DNA of 64,000 nt from Streptomyces spinosus (GTDB taxonomy: Bacteria; Actinomycetota; Actinomycetes; Streptomycetales; Streptomycetaceae), in assembly GCF_020400655.1 (NCBI RefSeq), contig NZ_JAINRC010000012.1, positions 248,001 through 312,000 on the forward strand, in the 5' to 3' direction. Position 1 is the first letter of the stretch. The number at the start of each line of letters is the position of its first letter. A model generated the notes under the pieces. That model ran no database searches. It was not told the origin of the DNA and worked only from the letters and a program-made list of their open reading frames with translations. Made by a program: the position numbers and the translations under genes. Positions 43,343 through 51,412 of this stretch are shown here, piece by piece.

Positions 43343-43496
43343 CAGTCACATGACTGGCTGAAACGACACAGAGGGTCCCCGGACGGCCGGAATCGTTCAC
43401 GAGCCGGACGAACCTCGCGGTATTCGGTGAAGTCCCGCAAGATCCGTGAGCGTTGATCGCGTACGGCCCCTCGGGTGCGCCATCATCGGCCGCGAG

Positions 43497-43649
43497 ATGC
43501 TGGACACGCAACAGAGCGAGGCCGCGCCGCAGAAGGACGAGCCGCGCGGATGCCTCTTCGCCCTTTCCCAGCCACCGCTGATGATCTTCCTTGCGGTGAT
43601 CGGGTGTCTGCTGCTCATGGCTGCGCTGCACGACCTGCTGCTGCTGTGA
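43497..43649 (+). CDS. 50-residue single-pass membrane protein
   Basis: MLDTQQSEA opens a charged N-terminus, followed by a hydrophobic helix (LMIFLAVIGCLLLMAAL) and the tail HDLLLL. The start could also be an upstream GTG or ATG at 43446; there is no clear ribosome site. Charged head plus one helix is typical of small membrane-associated peptides. No function known. Confidence 0.55.
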   Translation: MLDTQQSEAAPQKDEPRGCLFALSQPPLMIFLAVIGCLLLMAALHDLLLL

Positions 43650-43732
43650 GCCGTACACGTCCGTCCCGGCGCCACCCGCCGGGACCGACGTCGCACCGGG
43701 GTGGGCGGAGGACACCTCGGCCCGCCGCCTCC

Positions 43733-44293
43733 TCAGCCGGCCGCCTCCTTGCGCCGGGCCCGGTAGGCGGCGACGTGCAGCCGGTTGCCGCAGGTGCGGC
43801 TGTCGCAGTAGCGGCGCGAGCGGTTGCGGGACAGATCCACGAAGGCGCGCCGGCAGTCCGGGGCCTCACAGCGCCGCAGCCGTTCCTGCTCGCCCGCCAC
43901 CACGAAGAAGGCGAGCGCCATTCCGCAGTCCGCGGCGAGATGGTCGGCCACGGAGGCGCCCGGTGCGAAGTAGTGCACGTGCCAGTCGTAGCCGTCATGG
44001 TCGGTCAGCCGGGGCGTGGTGCCCGCGGCGGCGACCAGTTCGTTGATCATCATGGCGGCGGACCGGGCGTCCGGGGCCGCGAAGATCGCCGCGAACCGCG
44101 CCCGGACCCGGCGCACCGCCGAGAGGTCGAACTCCGAGAGCACGCCGACGTCGCTCATCTTGTGGCCCCGTACGAAATCCGCGAGAGCCGGGACATCGGG
44201 CAGTCCGTCCGCCGCCGCGTCATCCTCCGGCGCGGTGTTCACCAGATCCACCACGGTGTCGAGGGCGCACCGGGTGTCGTGGGTGATCAGCAC
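43733..44293 (-). CDS. CGNR zinc-finger (ABATE-domain) protein
   Basis: 186 residues from a GTG with GGGAG upstream. The N-terminal ABATE domain (about 5-125) is followed by a C-terminal zinc finger: CEAPDCRRAFVDLSRNRSRRYCDSRTCGNR, which contains the diagnostic CGNR. The family is taken to be DNA-binding regulators, sometimes called stress-induced transcription factors. No target can be named. Confidence 0.88.
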   Translation of the reverse strand: MLITHDTRCALDTVVDLVNTAPEDDAAADGLPDVPALADFVRGHKMSDVGVLSEFDLSAVRRVRARFAAIFAAPDARSAAMMINELVAAAGTTPRLTDHDGYDWHVHYFAPGASVADHLAADCGMALAFFVVAGEQERLRRCEAPDCRRAFVDLSRNRSRRYCDSRTCGNRLHVAAYRARRKEAAG

Positions 44294-44609
44294 GTTTCGC
44301 TCCCTGGCCTGGGGGTCGGGCGGACGCCCGCCGATGCTGGCCGATGGTAGCGACAACCGCGCCCACCGCACCCGTGTGTGCCGGACCTCTCGCCTGCCGG
44401 TAGACGCCGCCGGCCGCCCGGGGGTTCCCGGGCGGGGCCGTCCGCACGCAGCGCACCCGGACGCACACGCAGGGCAGCCGGACGCGTACGGCCCGACGCC
44501 GCCTCCGCAGCACTCACGGTGACGGCGCCTGCCTGTGCCGTATGCGGTTGTCTTGGCCCGAGCCGTCTCCCCGAGTGGACGGCGCCGGGCTGCTCGGAAG
44601 GGCCGCGGC
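44294..44609. other. Intergenic region between the CGNR gene and ssgB
   Basis: It holds the CGNR promoter and, at 44414-44435, a perfect 9-bp hairpin. Short repeats of the type GGACGC and GGCAGC occur between 44450 and 44490. No gene seen. Confidence 0.5.
44414..44435. terminator. Hairpin downstream of ssgB
   Basis: CCGCCCGGG-GGTT-CCCGGGCGG is a perfect 9-bp stem, about 175 bases beyond the ssgB stop and upstream of the CGNR gene. Confidence 0.55.
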
Positions 44610-45023
44610 CTAGCTCTCCGCCAGGATGTGCGAAAGCTCCTGATCCAGGTCGAAGTGCCGGTGTTCCGTGCCGGGCGGCACGGCGGCGTCGGTTCGCTTC
44701 AGGAAGGACTCCAGGGCCCGCGCCGGGGCCTCGAGCAGCGCCTCTCCCTCCGGGGAGCTGAGGGCGATGCACACGACGCCCTGACCATGACTGCGGGATG
44801 GCCAGACGCGGACGTCGCCGGTGCCGGTGGGCCGGTGAAGCCCCTCGGCGAGGAGGTCGCGGGCGAACACCCACTCGACGGTCTCCTCGGCTCCGGTGTG
44901 GAAGGTGGCGTGCACGGCGTAGGGGTCGGCCGTGTCGTACCGCAGGCCTGCGGGGACAGGCAGGGAGGACTCGCTCGACACAACGAGGCGCAGGTGCAGC
45001 TCGCAGCTGACCGTGGTGTTCAT
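44610..45023 (-). CDS. ssgB: Sporulation-specific cell division protein SsgB
   Basis: 137 residues from MNTTVSCELHLRLVV, which I recognise as SsgB of streptomycetes, where it is nearly invariant. It marks future septum sites in aerial hyphae and recruits FtsZ for sporulation division. Diagnostic stretches are ADPYAVHATFHTG, TVEWVFARDLL, GDVRVWPSRS and the end DLDQELSHILAES. It is a small soluble SsgA-like protein with no membrane segment. It is divergent from the PGPGW membrane protein; a small hairpin (AAACCC-CTCTGA-GGGTTT, 45105-45122) lies in the shared promoter region. It identifies the source as a sporulating streptomycete. Confidence 0.97.
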   Translation of the reverse strand: MNTTVSCELHLRLVVSSESSLPVPAGLRYDTADPYAVHATFHTGAEETVEWVFARDLLAEGLHRPTGTGDVRVWPSRSHGQGVVCIALSSPEGEALLEAPARALESFLKRTDAAVPPGTEHRHFDLDQELSHILAES

Positions 45024-45214
45024 AAGCGCCAGGGCCTTTCGCTCAGTGTGCGCTCGGGGATTCGCACGTCGGCGAAATCGACATGCCACCTACGGTGCCG
45101 TTGTAAACCCCTCTGAGGGTTTTGCGTGTGTTTACGTAACTCTTCCGGCCGAGAACTCGTGCCAGACCTACGACCATTCCGGTGACTGGATTCACTCGGG
45201 TAGGGTTTGTCTGT

Positions 45215-45691
45215 ATGAATACGGGGAGTGACGATCCGGGCGAGGTCGCCGTGGCAGCGGACGAAGCGAGGGCGGACCGGCCCGAGACCGGCCAGGAGGC
45301 CGGGCACGAGGGCGAGCGCGGGCTCGGCTCACGGGCGCCGGAGTTCGTGAAGGCCCGCCGGGTCCTGCACCTGAGCTGGCAGGTCGGGGTCTTCGTGGTC
45401 GGCCTCGCGGTGGTCGGCGCGGGGATCGTCATGCTGCCGCTGCCCGGGCCCGGCTGGGTGGTGATCTTCGGGGGCATGGCCATCTGGGCGACCGAGTTCG
45501 TCTGGGCCCAGCTCGTGCTCCGCTGGACCAAACGCAAGGTCACCGAGGCGGCCCACCGGGCCCTCGACCCCAGGGTGCGCCGCCGCAACATCACCCTCAC
45601 CGTGGTCGGGCTGGTGATCATCGGCGTGCTCGCCGGGATCTACTTGTGGAAATTCGGCCTCGTCATGCCGTGGAAGATCAAGGACCAGTGA
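45215..45691 (+). CDS. TIGR02611/PGPGW-family membrane protein
   Basis: 158 residues. The start is the ATG eight bases after a TAGGGT -10 that has TGACTG upstream, so it is close to leaderless. An acidic N-terminal tail (about 1-45) is followed by two helix pairs. The first (VGVFVVGLAVVGAGIVMLPLPGPGWVVIFGGMAIWA) contains PGPGW, the hallmark of this uncharacterised family; the second is LTVVGLVIIGVLAGIYLW. The family is thought to be membrane-embedded with no known activity. Confidence 0.85.
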   Translation: MNTGSDDPGEVAVAADEARADRPETGQEAGHEGERGLGSRAPEFVKARRVLHLSWQVGVFVVGLAVVGAGIVMLPLPGPGWVVIFGGMAIWATEFVWAQLVLRWTKRKVTEAAHRALDPRVRRRNITLTVVGLVIIGVLAGIYLWKFGLVMPWKIKDQ

Positions 45692-45776
45692 CGCGGCCCC
45701 CGGGGCCGGAGCCCCTGCGCCGCCCGACGCCGGTCGGAAGCACCGCCTGACATGGGGTAATGTTCTCCCTGTGCCC

Positions 45777-45848
45777 GGGCGATTAGCTCAGTGGGAGAGC
45801 GCTTCGTTCACACCGAAGAGGTCACTGGTTCGAACCCAGTATCGCCCA
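45777..45848 (+). tRNA. tRNA-Val (CAC)
   Basis: 72 bases. Acceptor GGGCGAT/ATCGCCC, discriminator A, anticodon loop TTCACAC giving CAC, T arm GGTTCGAACCC. No encoded CCA. Identical to the gene at 48498-48569. A strong terminator follows. Confidence 0.95.
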
Positions 45849-45855
45849 CCCGGAC

Positions 45856-45890
45856 CGACGGCCCACCTGCGACCAGCAGGTGGGCCGTCG
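45856..45890 (+). terminator. Terminator after tRNA-Val (CAC)
   Basis: CGACGGCCCACCTGC pairs perfectly with its complement around a GACCA loop (15-bp stem), eight bases after the tRNA. Confidence 0.88.
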
Positions 45891-46364
45891 GCGTAGGGGC
45901 ACCCCGTCCTGCCGGTGGCGGCTACGAGGGACCGGGACCTCCGGCACTCCCGCACCGGCGCGTTTTGCGGAAACGGCAACAACGCTCGTACCCGCGGGGC
46001 CGCGTACCGGATCATGGCGACGCGGGGCCGGCCGGGCAGCCCGAGCGCCGGCCGTCGGACCTCGGCCGCGCGCGGGCACGACGGGCCGCCCGCACCCGGG
46101 GACCAGGCCAACCGGCGCGGATCCGCCACCGACCACACGTCCCGATGATCGTTCCCGTCACCCGGCCGCGCGGCGCCCGACGGCATCCTCGGCTCCGCCA
46201 CCTGAAGCCTCGCTGGTCGGCCCGGCCGTCTGAAGCCTCGCTGGTCGGCCCGGCCGTCGCGGAACGGCCGTCCTGCCCAGCGCTCACGGACCCGCCCGGC
46301 CCCCCGCCGACGCACGGCACCGCAGCCCCGGCCGGCGTAGGCACACCACCATTCAGGAGGTCCC
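45891..46364. other. Intergenic region with a tandem repeat before the hydrolase gene
   Basis: Besides the hydrolase ribosome site (CAGGAGGT), it contains an exact 28-bp tandem duplication at 46203-46258. I see no gene; overlapping open frames on both strands look like GC shadows. Confidence 0.5.
46203..46258. repeat. 28-bp exact tandem duplication
   Basis: The unit beginning TGAAGCCTCGCTGG occurs twice back to back (46203-46230 and 46231-46258). Confidence 0.9.
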
Positions 46365-47423
46365 ATGCCCAGTCCCTCTCCCGCCGGCACTCCGGACGCC
46401 GCCTCTGTCCGCGCTCCCGGGCCCGCCGCCGTCCCCGCCCCCACCCACCTCGTCCTCCCCACCCCCGCCGGCCGCACCCACGCCGTGCAGCAAGGCCGGC
46501 AGGGTCCGCTCGTGCTGCTCCTGCACGGCTTCCCGGAGTCCTGGTACGCCTGGCGCCACCAATTGCCGGTGCTCGCCGCCGCCGGTTACCGCGCGGTGGC
46601 GATCGACGTGCGGGGTTACGGCCGTTCGTCCAGGCCGGACGCGGTGGACGCGTACCGGATGCTGGAGCTGGTCGCGGACAACGTCGCCGTGGTGGAGGCG
46701 CTGGGCGAGCGGTCCGCGGTGCTCGTCGGGCACGACTGGGGTGCGTCGATCGCCGCCGCGTCGGCGCTGACCAGGCCGGACGTGTTCCGGGCCGTGGGTC
46801 TGCTGAGCGTGCCGTACACCCCGCCGGGTGGCCCGCGGCCCAGCGAGGTCTTCGCGGCGATGGCGGGGGAGGGGGCCGAGGGCGGCGCCGGGGAGGAGTT
46901 CTACGTCTCGTACTTCCAGCGGCCGGGCCGTGCGGAGGCCGAGATCGAGCCCGATGTGCGCGGGTGGCTGGCCGGTTTCTACGCGGCCCTGTCCGCCGGC
47001 ACCATGCCCGCGCCGGACGCCCCGGCCCCGTACTTCGTCAGCCCCGGCGGCACACTGCGTGACCGTTTCCCCGTCGGTGTCCTGCCGTCCTGGCTGGAGG
47101 AGCACGACCTCGACGTGTACGCCGGAGAGTTCGAGCGGACCGGGATGACCGGTGCCCTGAACCGGTACCGGAACATGGACCGGGACTGGGCGGACCTGGC
47201 CGGTCGGGCGAACGCCCCGGTCACGCAGCCCTCGCTGTTCATCGGGGGTGAGCGGGACGCCTCCCTCGCCTGGCTGGCCGACGCGCTGACGGCCTTCCCC
47301 AAGACCCTGCCGGGACTGCTCGGCTCGCACATCCTGGACGGATGCGGGCATTTCGTCCAGCAGGAACGCCCGGACGAGACGAACCGCATCCTGCTCGACT
47401 GGTTGGCGTCCCTGCCGGTGTGA
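46365..47423 (+). CDS. Alpha/beta hydrolase, epoxide-hydrolase-like
   Basis: 352 residues from an ATG with CAGGAGGT upstream. The oxyanion motif is HGFPESWYAW, and the nucleophile elbow GHDWGAS has Asp as nucleophile, as in epoxide hydrolases and haloalkane dehalogenases. The catalytic His is in DGCGHFVQQERP. DVRGYGRSSRP is typical of epoxide hydrolases. The first about 35 residues are Pro/Ala-rich and probably disordered. The substrate is unknown. Confidence 0.88.
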   Translation: MPSPSPAGTPDAASVRAPGPAAVPAPTHLVLPTPAGRTHAVQQGRQGPLVLLLHGFPESWYAWRHQLPVLAAAGYRAVAIDVRGYGRSSRPDAVDAYRMLELVADNVAVVEALGERSAVLVGHDWGASIAAASALTRPDVFRAVGLLSVPYTPPGGPRPSEVFAAMAGEGAEGGAGEEFYVSYFQRPGRAEAEIEPDVRGWLAGFYAALSAGTMPAPDAPAPYFVSPGGTLRDRFPVGVLPSWLEEHDLDVYAGEFERTGMTGALNRYRNMDRDWADLAGRANAPVTQPSLFIGGERDASLAWLADALTAFPKTLPGLLGSHILDGCGHFVQQERPDETNRILLDWLASLPV

Positions 47424-48011
47424 CCGGCAGCCGGCGCGCGGGTCTCCGGTCTGCCGACCTGACCGGCCCCGGGCGAACGATCCTGAAGGCGGCCGGGATG
47501 CCGACGGCAATGCCGGGGGCTCGGCGCGGGGGCCGACAGCGGCTCCGGGAAGGGGGCGGTGACGATCCGTTACTTGTGGTGGGGTGCCGAGGACATCTTC
47601 TGGGAGAACTTCCGGACGCGGCCCGTCGGCGGAATTCCCGGACGTTCCCAAAACGCCGTCACATTCCCCGGGAAGTATGACAAGCGAGGAATTCCCCTCG
47701 ATCCGGCATCACAGGCGCAGGCCGGAAAGCTGACCTGGCCCACTTAGGCGAGGGCGTCGCGCAGCCTGCGCCCCGACCGGTCTCCGCATCCCACCCCTCG
47801 GCCGTCTTGGGCCGAACGGACTGCCGCTACCGCAACGCCCGAGTCCTCCACCCGGGAGACCGGCAAGAGGGGGAGCGCCGCTGCACGGGCGGCGGCGCTC
47901 GCGCCCCCAGCGTGACGCCCGCCGCGGCCCGGCGCATGAGTACCCGTACTCAGATCCCCGCACGACGAACCCGCACGACGGCCCCCGCGCGACCTCGCGC
48001 ACACTCGACCC
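47424..48011. other. Sparse region with a possible 62-residue ORF
   Basis: This 588-base gap has a GTG-started frame at 47559-47747 (VTIRYLWWGAEDIFW to KLTWPT) behind GGGAAGGGGGC. Its sequence around 47570-47730 is less GC-rich than its surroundings and contains two GGAATTCCC boxes. I do not recognise the peptide; it could be a gene remnant. The rest holds only GC shadows. Confidence 0.4.
47559..47747 (+). CDS. Possible small protein or gene remnant
   Basis: 62 residues, aromatic-rich at the start (YLWWGAEDIFWENF), then basic and Pro/Gly-rich. It has a plausible ribosome site and a stop codon at 47745-47747. Its codon use is less GC-biased than the neighbours. I know no family for it and it may be a fragment of an acquired gene. 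Confidence 0.35.
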   Translation: MTIRYLWWGAEDIFWENFRTRPVGGIPGRSQNAVTFPGKYDKRGIPLDPASQAQAGKLTWPT

Positions 48012-48458
48012 ATGGAATGGAACCACTACCGCTTCCTCAGCGTGTGGCCCCTGCCCGCCCCGCCGGCCACCGTGTACGCGGCACTGGAGCGGGCCGAGGA
48101 CTACCCCCGCTGGTGGCCGCAGGTACGGGCGGTGACCCGGCTGGACGACGGCACCGGCGTGATCACCATCCGGTCCGCGCTGCCGTACGCCCTCACCTCC
48201 ACCGTGCGGGAGACCCGGCGCGACCCCGCCGCCGGCGTCCTGGAGGTGACCCTGTCCGGCGACATCGACGGCTGGGCCCGCTGGACGGTCACCCCCGGCG
48301 GCCCCGGCGCCCTCGCCCGCTACGACCAGGAGGTCCGCGTCCGCAAGCCCCTGCTCAGACGGCTCGCCGTACCCGGACGGCCGCTCTTCCGCCTCAATCA
48401 CCGGCTGATGATGCGGGCGGGACGGCGCGGACTGCTGCGCCACCTGGAAGCGGTTTGA
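48012..48458 (+). CDS. SRPBCC-fold (polyketide cyclase/START-like) protein
   Basis: 148 residues from MEWNHYRFLSVWPLPAPPATVYAAL. The fold pattern is recognisable from the ligand-pocket start (VYAALERAEDYPRWWPQVRAV) and the final helix (LFRLNHRLMMRAGRRGLLRHLEAV). Such proteins bind hydrophobic ligands or act as cyclases. No catalytic site can be specified. It precedes tRNA-Val by 39 bases. Confidence 0.8.
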   Translation: MEWNHYRFLSVWPLPAPPATVYAALERAEDYPRWWPQVRAVTRLDDGTGVITIRSALPYALTSTVRETRRDPAAGVLEVTLSGDIDGWARWTVTPGGPGALARYDQEVRVRKPLLRRLAVPGRPLFRLNHRLMMRAGRRGLLRHLEAV

Positions 48459-48497
48459 AGGAACCCGGCCGGGACCTGTATTGTTCAGTGCGTTCCC

Positions 48498-48569
48498 GGG
48501 CGATTAGCTCAGTGGGAGAGCGCTTCGTTCACACCGAAGAGGTCACTGGTTCGAACCCAGTATCGCCCA
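48498..48569 (+). tRNA. tRNA-Val (CAC), second copy
   Basis: 72 bases, identical to the gene at 45777-45848. Anticodon CAC. No encoded CCA. A strong terminator follows. Confidence 0.95.
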
Positions 48570-48575
48570 CCGGGA

Positions 48576-48605
48576 AAGGCCGGTCCGCCGTCGCGGACCG
48601 GCCTT
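48576..48605 (+). terminator. Terminator after the second tRNA-Val (CAC)
   Basis: AAGGCCGGTCCGC and its complement form a 13-bp stem with a CGTC loop followed by CTTC. It also ends the convergent exonuclease gene region. Confidence 0.85.
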
Positions 48606-48623
48606 CTTCATGACGCCAGGCCC

Positions 48624-49349
48624 TCACGCGGCCGCCGGCAGCGCCGGCCGGAGCGGCCACTCCGTGCTGACGACCTCCTCCGAACCACTGCGCGCGAACC
48701 ACGCCTGCAACCCCCGCGCCTGCGCCGCGTGCCAGTTCGCCTGCAAGGTGTGCAGATCGGCGGGGGACAGCCGCTCCAGCCGGGCCGCGAACCGGCGGCC
48801 CAGCGCCCGGACGACATCCATCGCGGCCAGCGCGTCCGCCGCCGCGTCGTGTGCGTCCTGGAGCGTCACCTCGTAGTGCGCGCACAGGTCCGCCAGGGTG
48901 CGCCGGCCCTTGCGGTACCGGTCCAGGTGCTTGTCCAGCACCCGCGGGTCCAGCACCCTGAGCGGCGCCGACTCCAGCCAGCGGTCCAGCGACGACGCCC
49001 GGTGCCGGCGCAACTCCCGGTCCAGCAGTGTCAGATCGAACGGCGCGTTCATCACCACCAGCGGCCGGCCCAGCGCCGCGTGCTCGGCCAGCTGCTCGGC
49101 TATCTCGTACACCACCGGGGCCGGCCAGCGCCCGTTGTGCTGCAGGTGCTCCTCCGTCAGCCCGTGCACCGCCGTCGCCGCCTCCGGCACCGGCACACCC
49201 GGGTTCACCAGCCACCGGGTGATCCGGGGCCGGGTCCCCGGCGCGTCCTGGACGACGACGGCGGCCGACACGATCCGGTCGGTCTCGACGTCCACGCCCG
49301 TCGTCTCCGTGTCGAAGGCGGCCAGCGGCCCCTCGTACCAGGTCGTCAT
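48624..49349 (-). CDS. DnaQ-like 3'-5' exonuclease (DEDDh)
   Basis: 241 residues. The three exonuclease motifs are present: Exo I FDTETTGVD, Exo II region NAPFDLTLL, and Exo III with the histidine-aspartate pair in AHDAAADALAAMD. This is the proofreading epsilon-type fold, but the protein is free-standing. It may process RNA or DNA ends. It is divergent from the DUF4365 nuclease-like gene. Its C-terminal part (ADLHTLQANWHAAQARGLQAW) is not part of the nuclease. Confidence 0.9.
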   Translation of the reverse strand: MTTWYEGPLAAFDTETTGVDVETDRIVSAAVVVQDAPGTRPRITRWLVNPGVPVPEAATAVHGLTEEHLQHNGRWPAPVVYEIAEQLAEHAALGRPLVVMNAPFDLTLLDRELRRHRASSLDRWLESAPLRVLDPRVLDKHLDRYRKGRRTLADLCAHYEVTLQDAHDAAADALAAMDVVRALGRRFAARLERLSPADLHTLQANWHAAQARGLQAWFARSGSEEVVSTEWPLRPALPAAA

Positions 49350-49517
49350 GCCAACCCAACTCCTCGCTCACCCATGGCAGATGACGTTCCGTCTTCTGCC
49401 CGTTTGGTGATACCCGGGCCGTTTGCGCCGTACGCCGGGGGGAGACAACAGGAGTACGGGTCTTTGCAGTTCAACGGCCCACAGCAGGGAAAGACTTGCC
49501 TGGGAAGGCTGTTGGTC

Positions 49518-50084
49518 ATGGCCATAGCGCAGCCCGAGCGGGGCGGGCTGCTGCCCGAACGTCCGGGACACCTTCGCGGCTCGCTCGCCACCACCGCCTG
49601 CATGGAGACACTGCAGGTCGGCTATCTGCACGCGGTCGCCGCCGCGGCGGGCTGCTCGCTGTCCCAGCCGTTCCCGGACAACGGCATCGACTGGCACGTC
49701 AGCCACAGCGCGCCCGGGCACACCGTCGACGACGAGGTCACGATCAAGGTGCAGCTGAAGGCCACCTACCAGATCGCGCCGAACCCGCCGGGTCGCTCGT
49801 TCTCCTTCACCCTGGACAACGACCACCTGCGCAAGCTGGCCCGCACCCCCGTCTCGGTGCACAAGATCCTGGTCGTGATGCTCGTGCCGCGCTCCCAGGA
49901 CGACTGGCTGCGCGCCGGCCACGACCGCCTCGACCTGCGGCACTGCTGCTACTGGAGCAACCTCGCGGGCCATCCCATCACCGGCCGGAACCGGACCACC
50001 GTGCGGATACCGACCTCGCGCATCTTCGACGACCGGGCGCTCTGCGAGATCATGACGCGGGTCGGGACGGGAGGCAGACCATGA
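49518..50084 (+). CDS. DUF4365 (PD-(D/E)XK nuclease-like) protein
   Basis: 188 residues from an ATG with GGGAAGG nine bases upstream; a TTG two codons earlier is possible. An acidic-to-lysine pattern typical of PD-(D/E)XK folds is visible: NGIDWHVS followed by VTIKVQLKAT. The family is associated with nucleases and immunity-like contexts, but is untested. The gene overlaps the next by four bases (ATGA), so both products are made together. Confidence 0.82.
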   Translation: MAIAQPERGGLLPERPGHLRGSLATTACMETLQVGYLHAVAAAAGCSLSQPFPDNGIDWHVSHSAPGHTVDDEVTIKVQLKATYQIAPNPPGRSFSFTLDNDHLRKLARTPVSVHKILVVMLVPRSQDDWLRAGHDRLDLRHCCYWSNLAGHPITGRNRTTVRIPTSRIFDDRALCEIMTRVGTGGRP

Positions 50085-51298
50085 GGAACCGTCCCTGGGG
50101 CGAGCCGGTACGGCACGTCCGGCCGCACCCCGACGACCTCCCCTGGGACCGGCCGCCCGAGCCCGCCGACGTCGACCCCGCCGTGCTCGGCGCCCTGCTG
50201 CGCCGGCACGGCTGGCAGCGGCGCGGCGGAGCACCCGGCCGGTACGGCCGCTGGACCCCGCCCGGCCCGGCCGGCGGCGGAACCAGCCTGCTGGTCCCCG
50301 AGAGCCGCGCCTTCCCCGACAGCGACGACCTGCTCGGCGAGGCCCTCGGCGCCCTCGCCCGCAGCCGCACCCCCTCCGCGCGCGAGGTCCTGATCTCCCT
50401 CGCCGTACCCAGCGACGAGGTCCGCTGGTGGCGCGACACCCCGGCAGGACCCGCCGGCGCCGCCCCCTGGACCGCGGACGACCACCTGCGCGGCGCCGCC
50501 CGGCGCACGCTGCTCGCCGCCGCGCTCGCCACACGCGCACGTGCCGGCTACTACGGCGCCCGCCACCGCCGCTCCGCCGCCGTCCTCCTGGACGACGTCC
50601 TCGTCGGCCCTGCCACCGAGGGCCGCACCCTCACCGCCTTCGTCCCCGTGACCGCCGGCCGGCCCCTCGCCGTCCGCCTCCACCAGGCCCTCCACGCCGC
50701 CCGTGAGGCCGTCGACTACCGCAGGGCCACCGGCGGCATGGACGCCTTCGACGGCGCCGTCGAGGCCGGCGTCAGCCGGGAACTCACCGAGGCGCTCGCC
50801 GCCCTCGTCCGCGGCACCGAGGGCGCCCGCGTCGCCGTCGCCTGGGCACCCGGCGCCGGCGTCCCCGAAGGCTGCGCCCCCTCCGCCGAACCCGTCGAGT
50901 TCTCACCCGGCGACCTGCCCGCGCTCCGCGAGGCCGCCGCCCGCTACCTGCGCGCCGAACCCTCCGTGCCGGTCACCGTCACCGGTGCCGTCGTCCGCAT
51001 GCGCCGTTCCGGGCCCGGCGGCGGGGGCACCGTACGCCTGCGCGTCCTCGCCGGCGCCGACGTCCCGCACGTCCGCGTCACCCTGGGCGAGGAGGACTAC
51101 CGCATCGCCGGCCACGCCCACCTCGTCGGCCTCCCCGTCCGCGTGCGCGGCCGGCTGGAGCGCCGGGGCGGCTTCCGCACGCTCACCGGCGCCTCGGGAG
51201 TGGTCCCCGTGCAGGTGGACGAGGCCGAACGGGACCGGCTGCTGAAGTCCCTCCAGGAGAACCTCGACTTCTTCGAGGAGGCGTGCGGGGAGGCGTGA
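50081..51298 (+). CDS. Unknown protein coupled to the DUF4365 nuclease-like gene
   Basis: 405 residues, start overlapping the upstream stop. The N-terminus (WGEPVRHVRPHPDDLPWD) is Pro/Arg-rich. The middle has Ala-rich helices with no recognisable catalytic motif. The C-terminal third (VRLRVLAGADVPHVRVTLGEEDY, VRVRGRLERRGGFRTLTG) is beta-rich and resembles an OB-like fold. Ends LDFFEEACGEA. Translational coupling makes it a likely partner of the nuclease-like protein. I do not recognise the family. Confidence 0.75.
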   Translation: MRNRPWGEPVRHVRPHPDDLPWDRPPEPADVDPAVLGALLRRHGWQRRGGAPGRYGRWTPPGPAGGGTSLLVPESRAFPDSDDLLGEALGALARSRTPSAREVLISLAVPSDEVRWWRDTPAGPAGAAPWTADDHLRGAARRTLLAAALATRARAGYYGARHRRSAAVLLDDVLVGPATEGRTLTAFVPVTAGRPLAVRLHQALHAAREAVDYRRATGGMDAFDGAVEAGVSRELTEALAALVRGTEGARVAVAWAPGAGVPEGCAPSAEPVEFSPGDLPALREAAARYLRAEPSVPVTVTGAVVRMRRSGPGGGGTVRLRVLAGADVPHVRVTLGEEDYRIAGHAHLVGLPVRVRGRLERRGGFRTLTGASGVVPVQVDEAERDRLLKSLQENLDFFEEACGEA

Positions 51299-51412
51299 CC
51301 GAAGGGGTGCGGACGGTAACCGTTTCGCGGTCGGCGCCGTCGGGTCGGTACGATCGCCTGTGCGCGCGCTCCTGGTATGGCGCCGCACCCCACCTTCAGT
51401 CAGGAGAGACCG

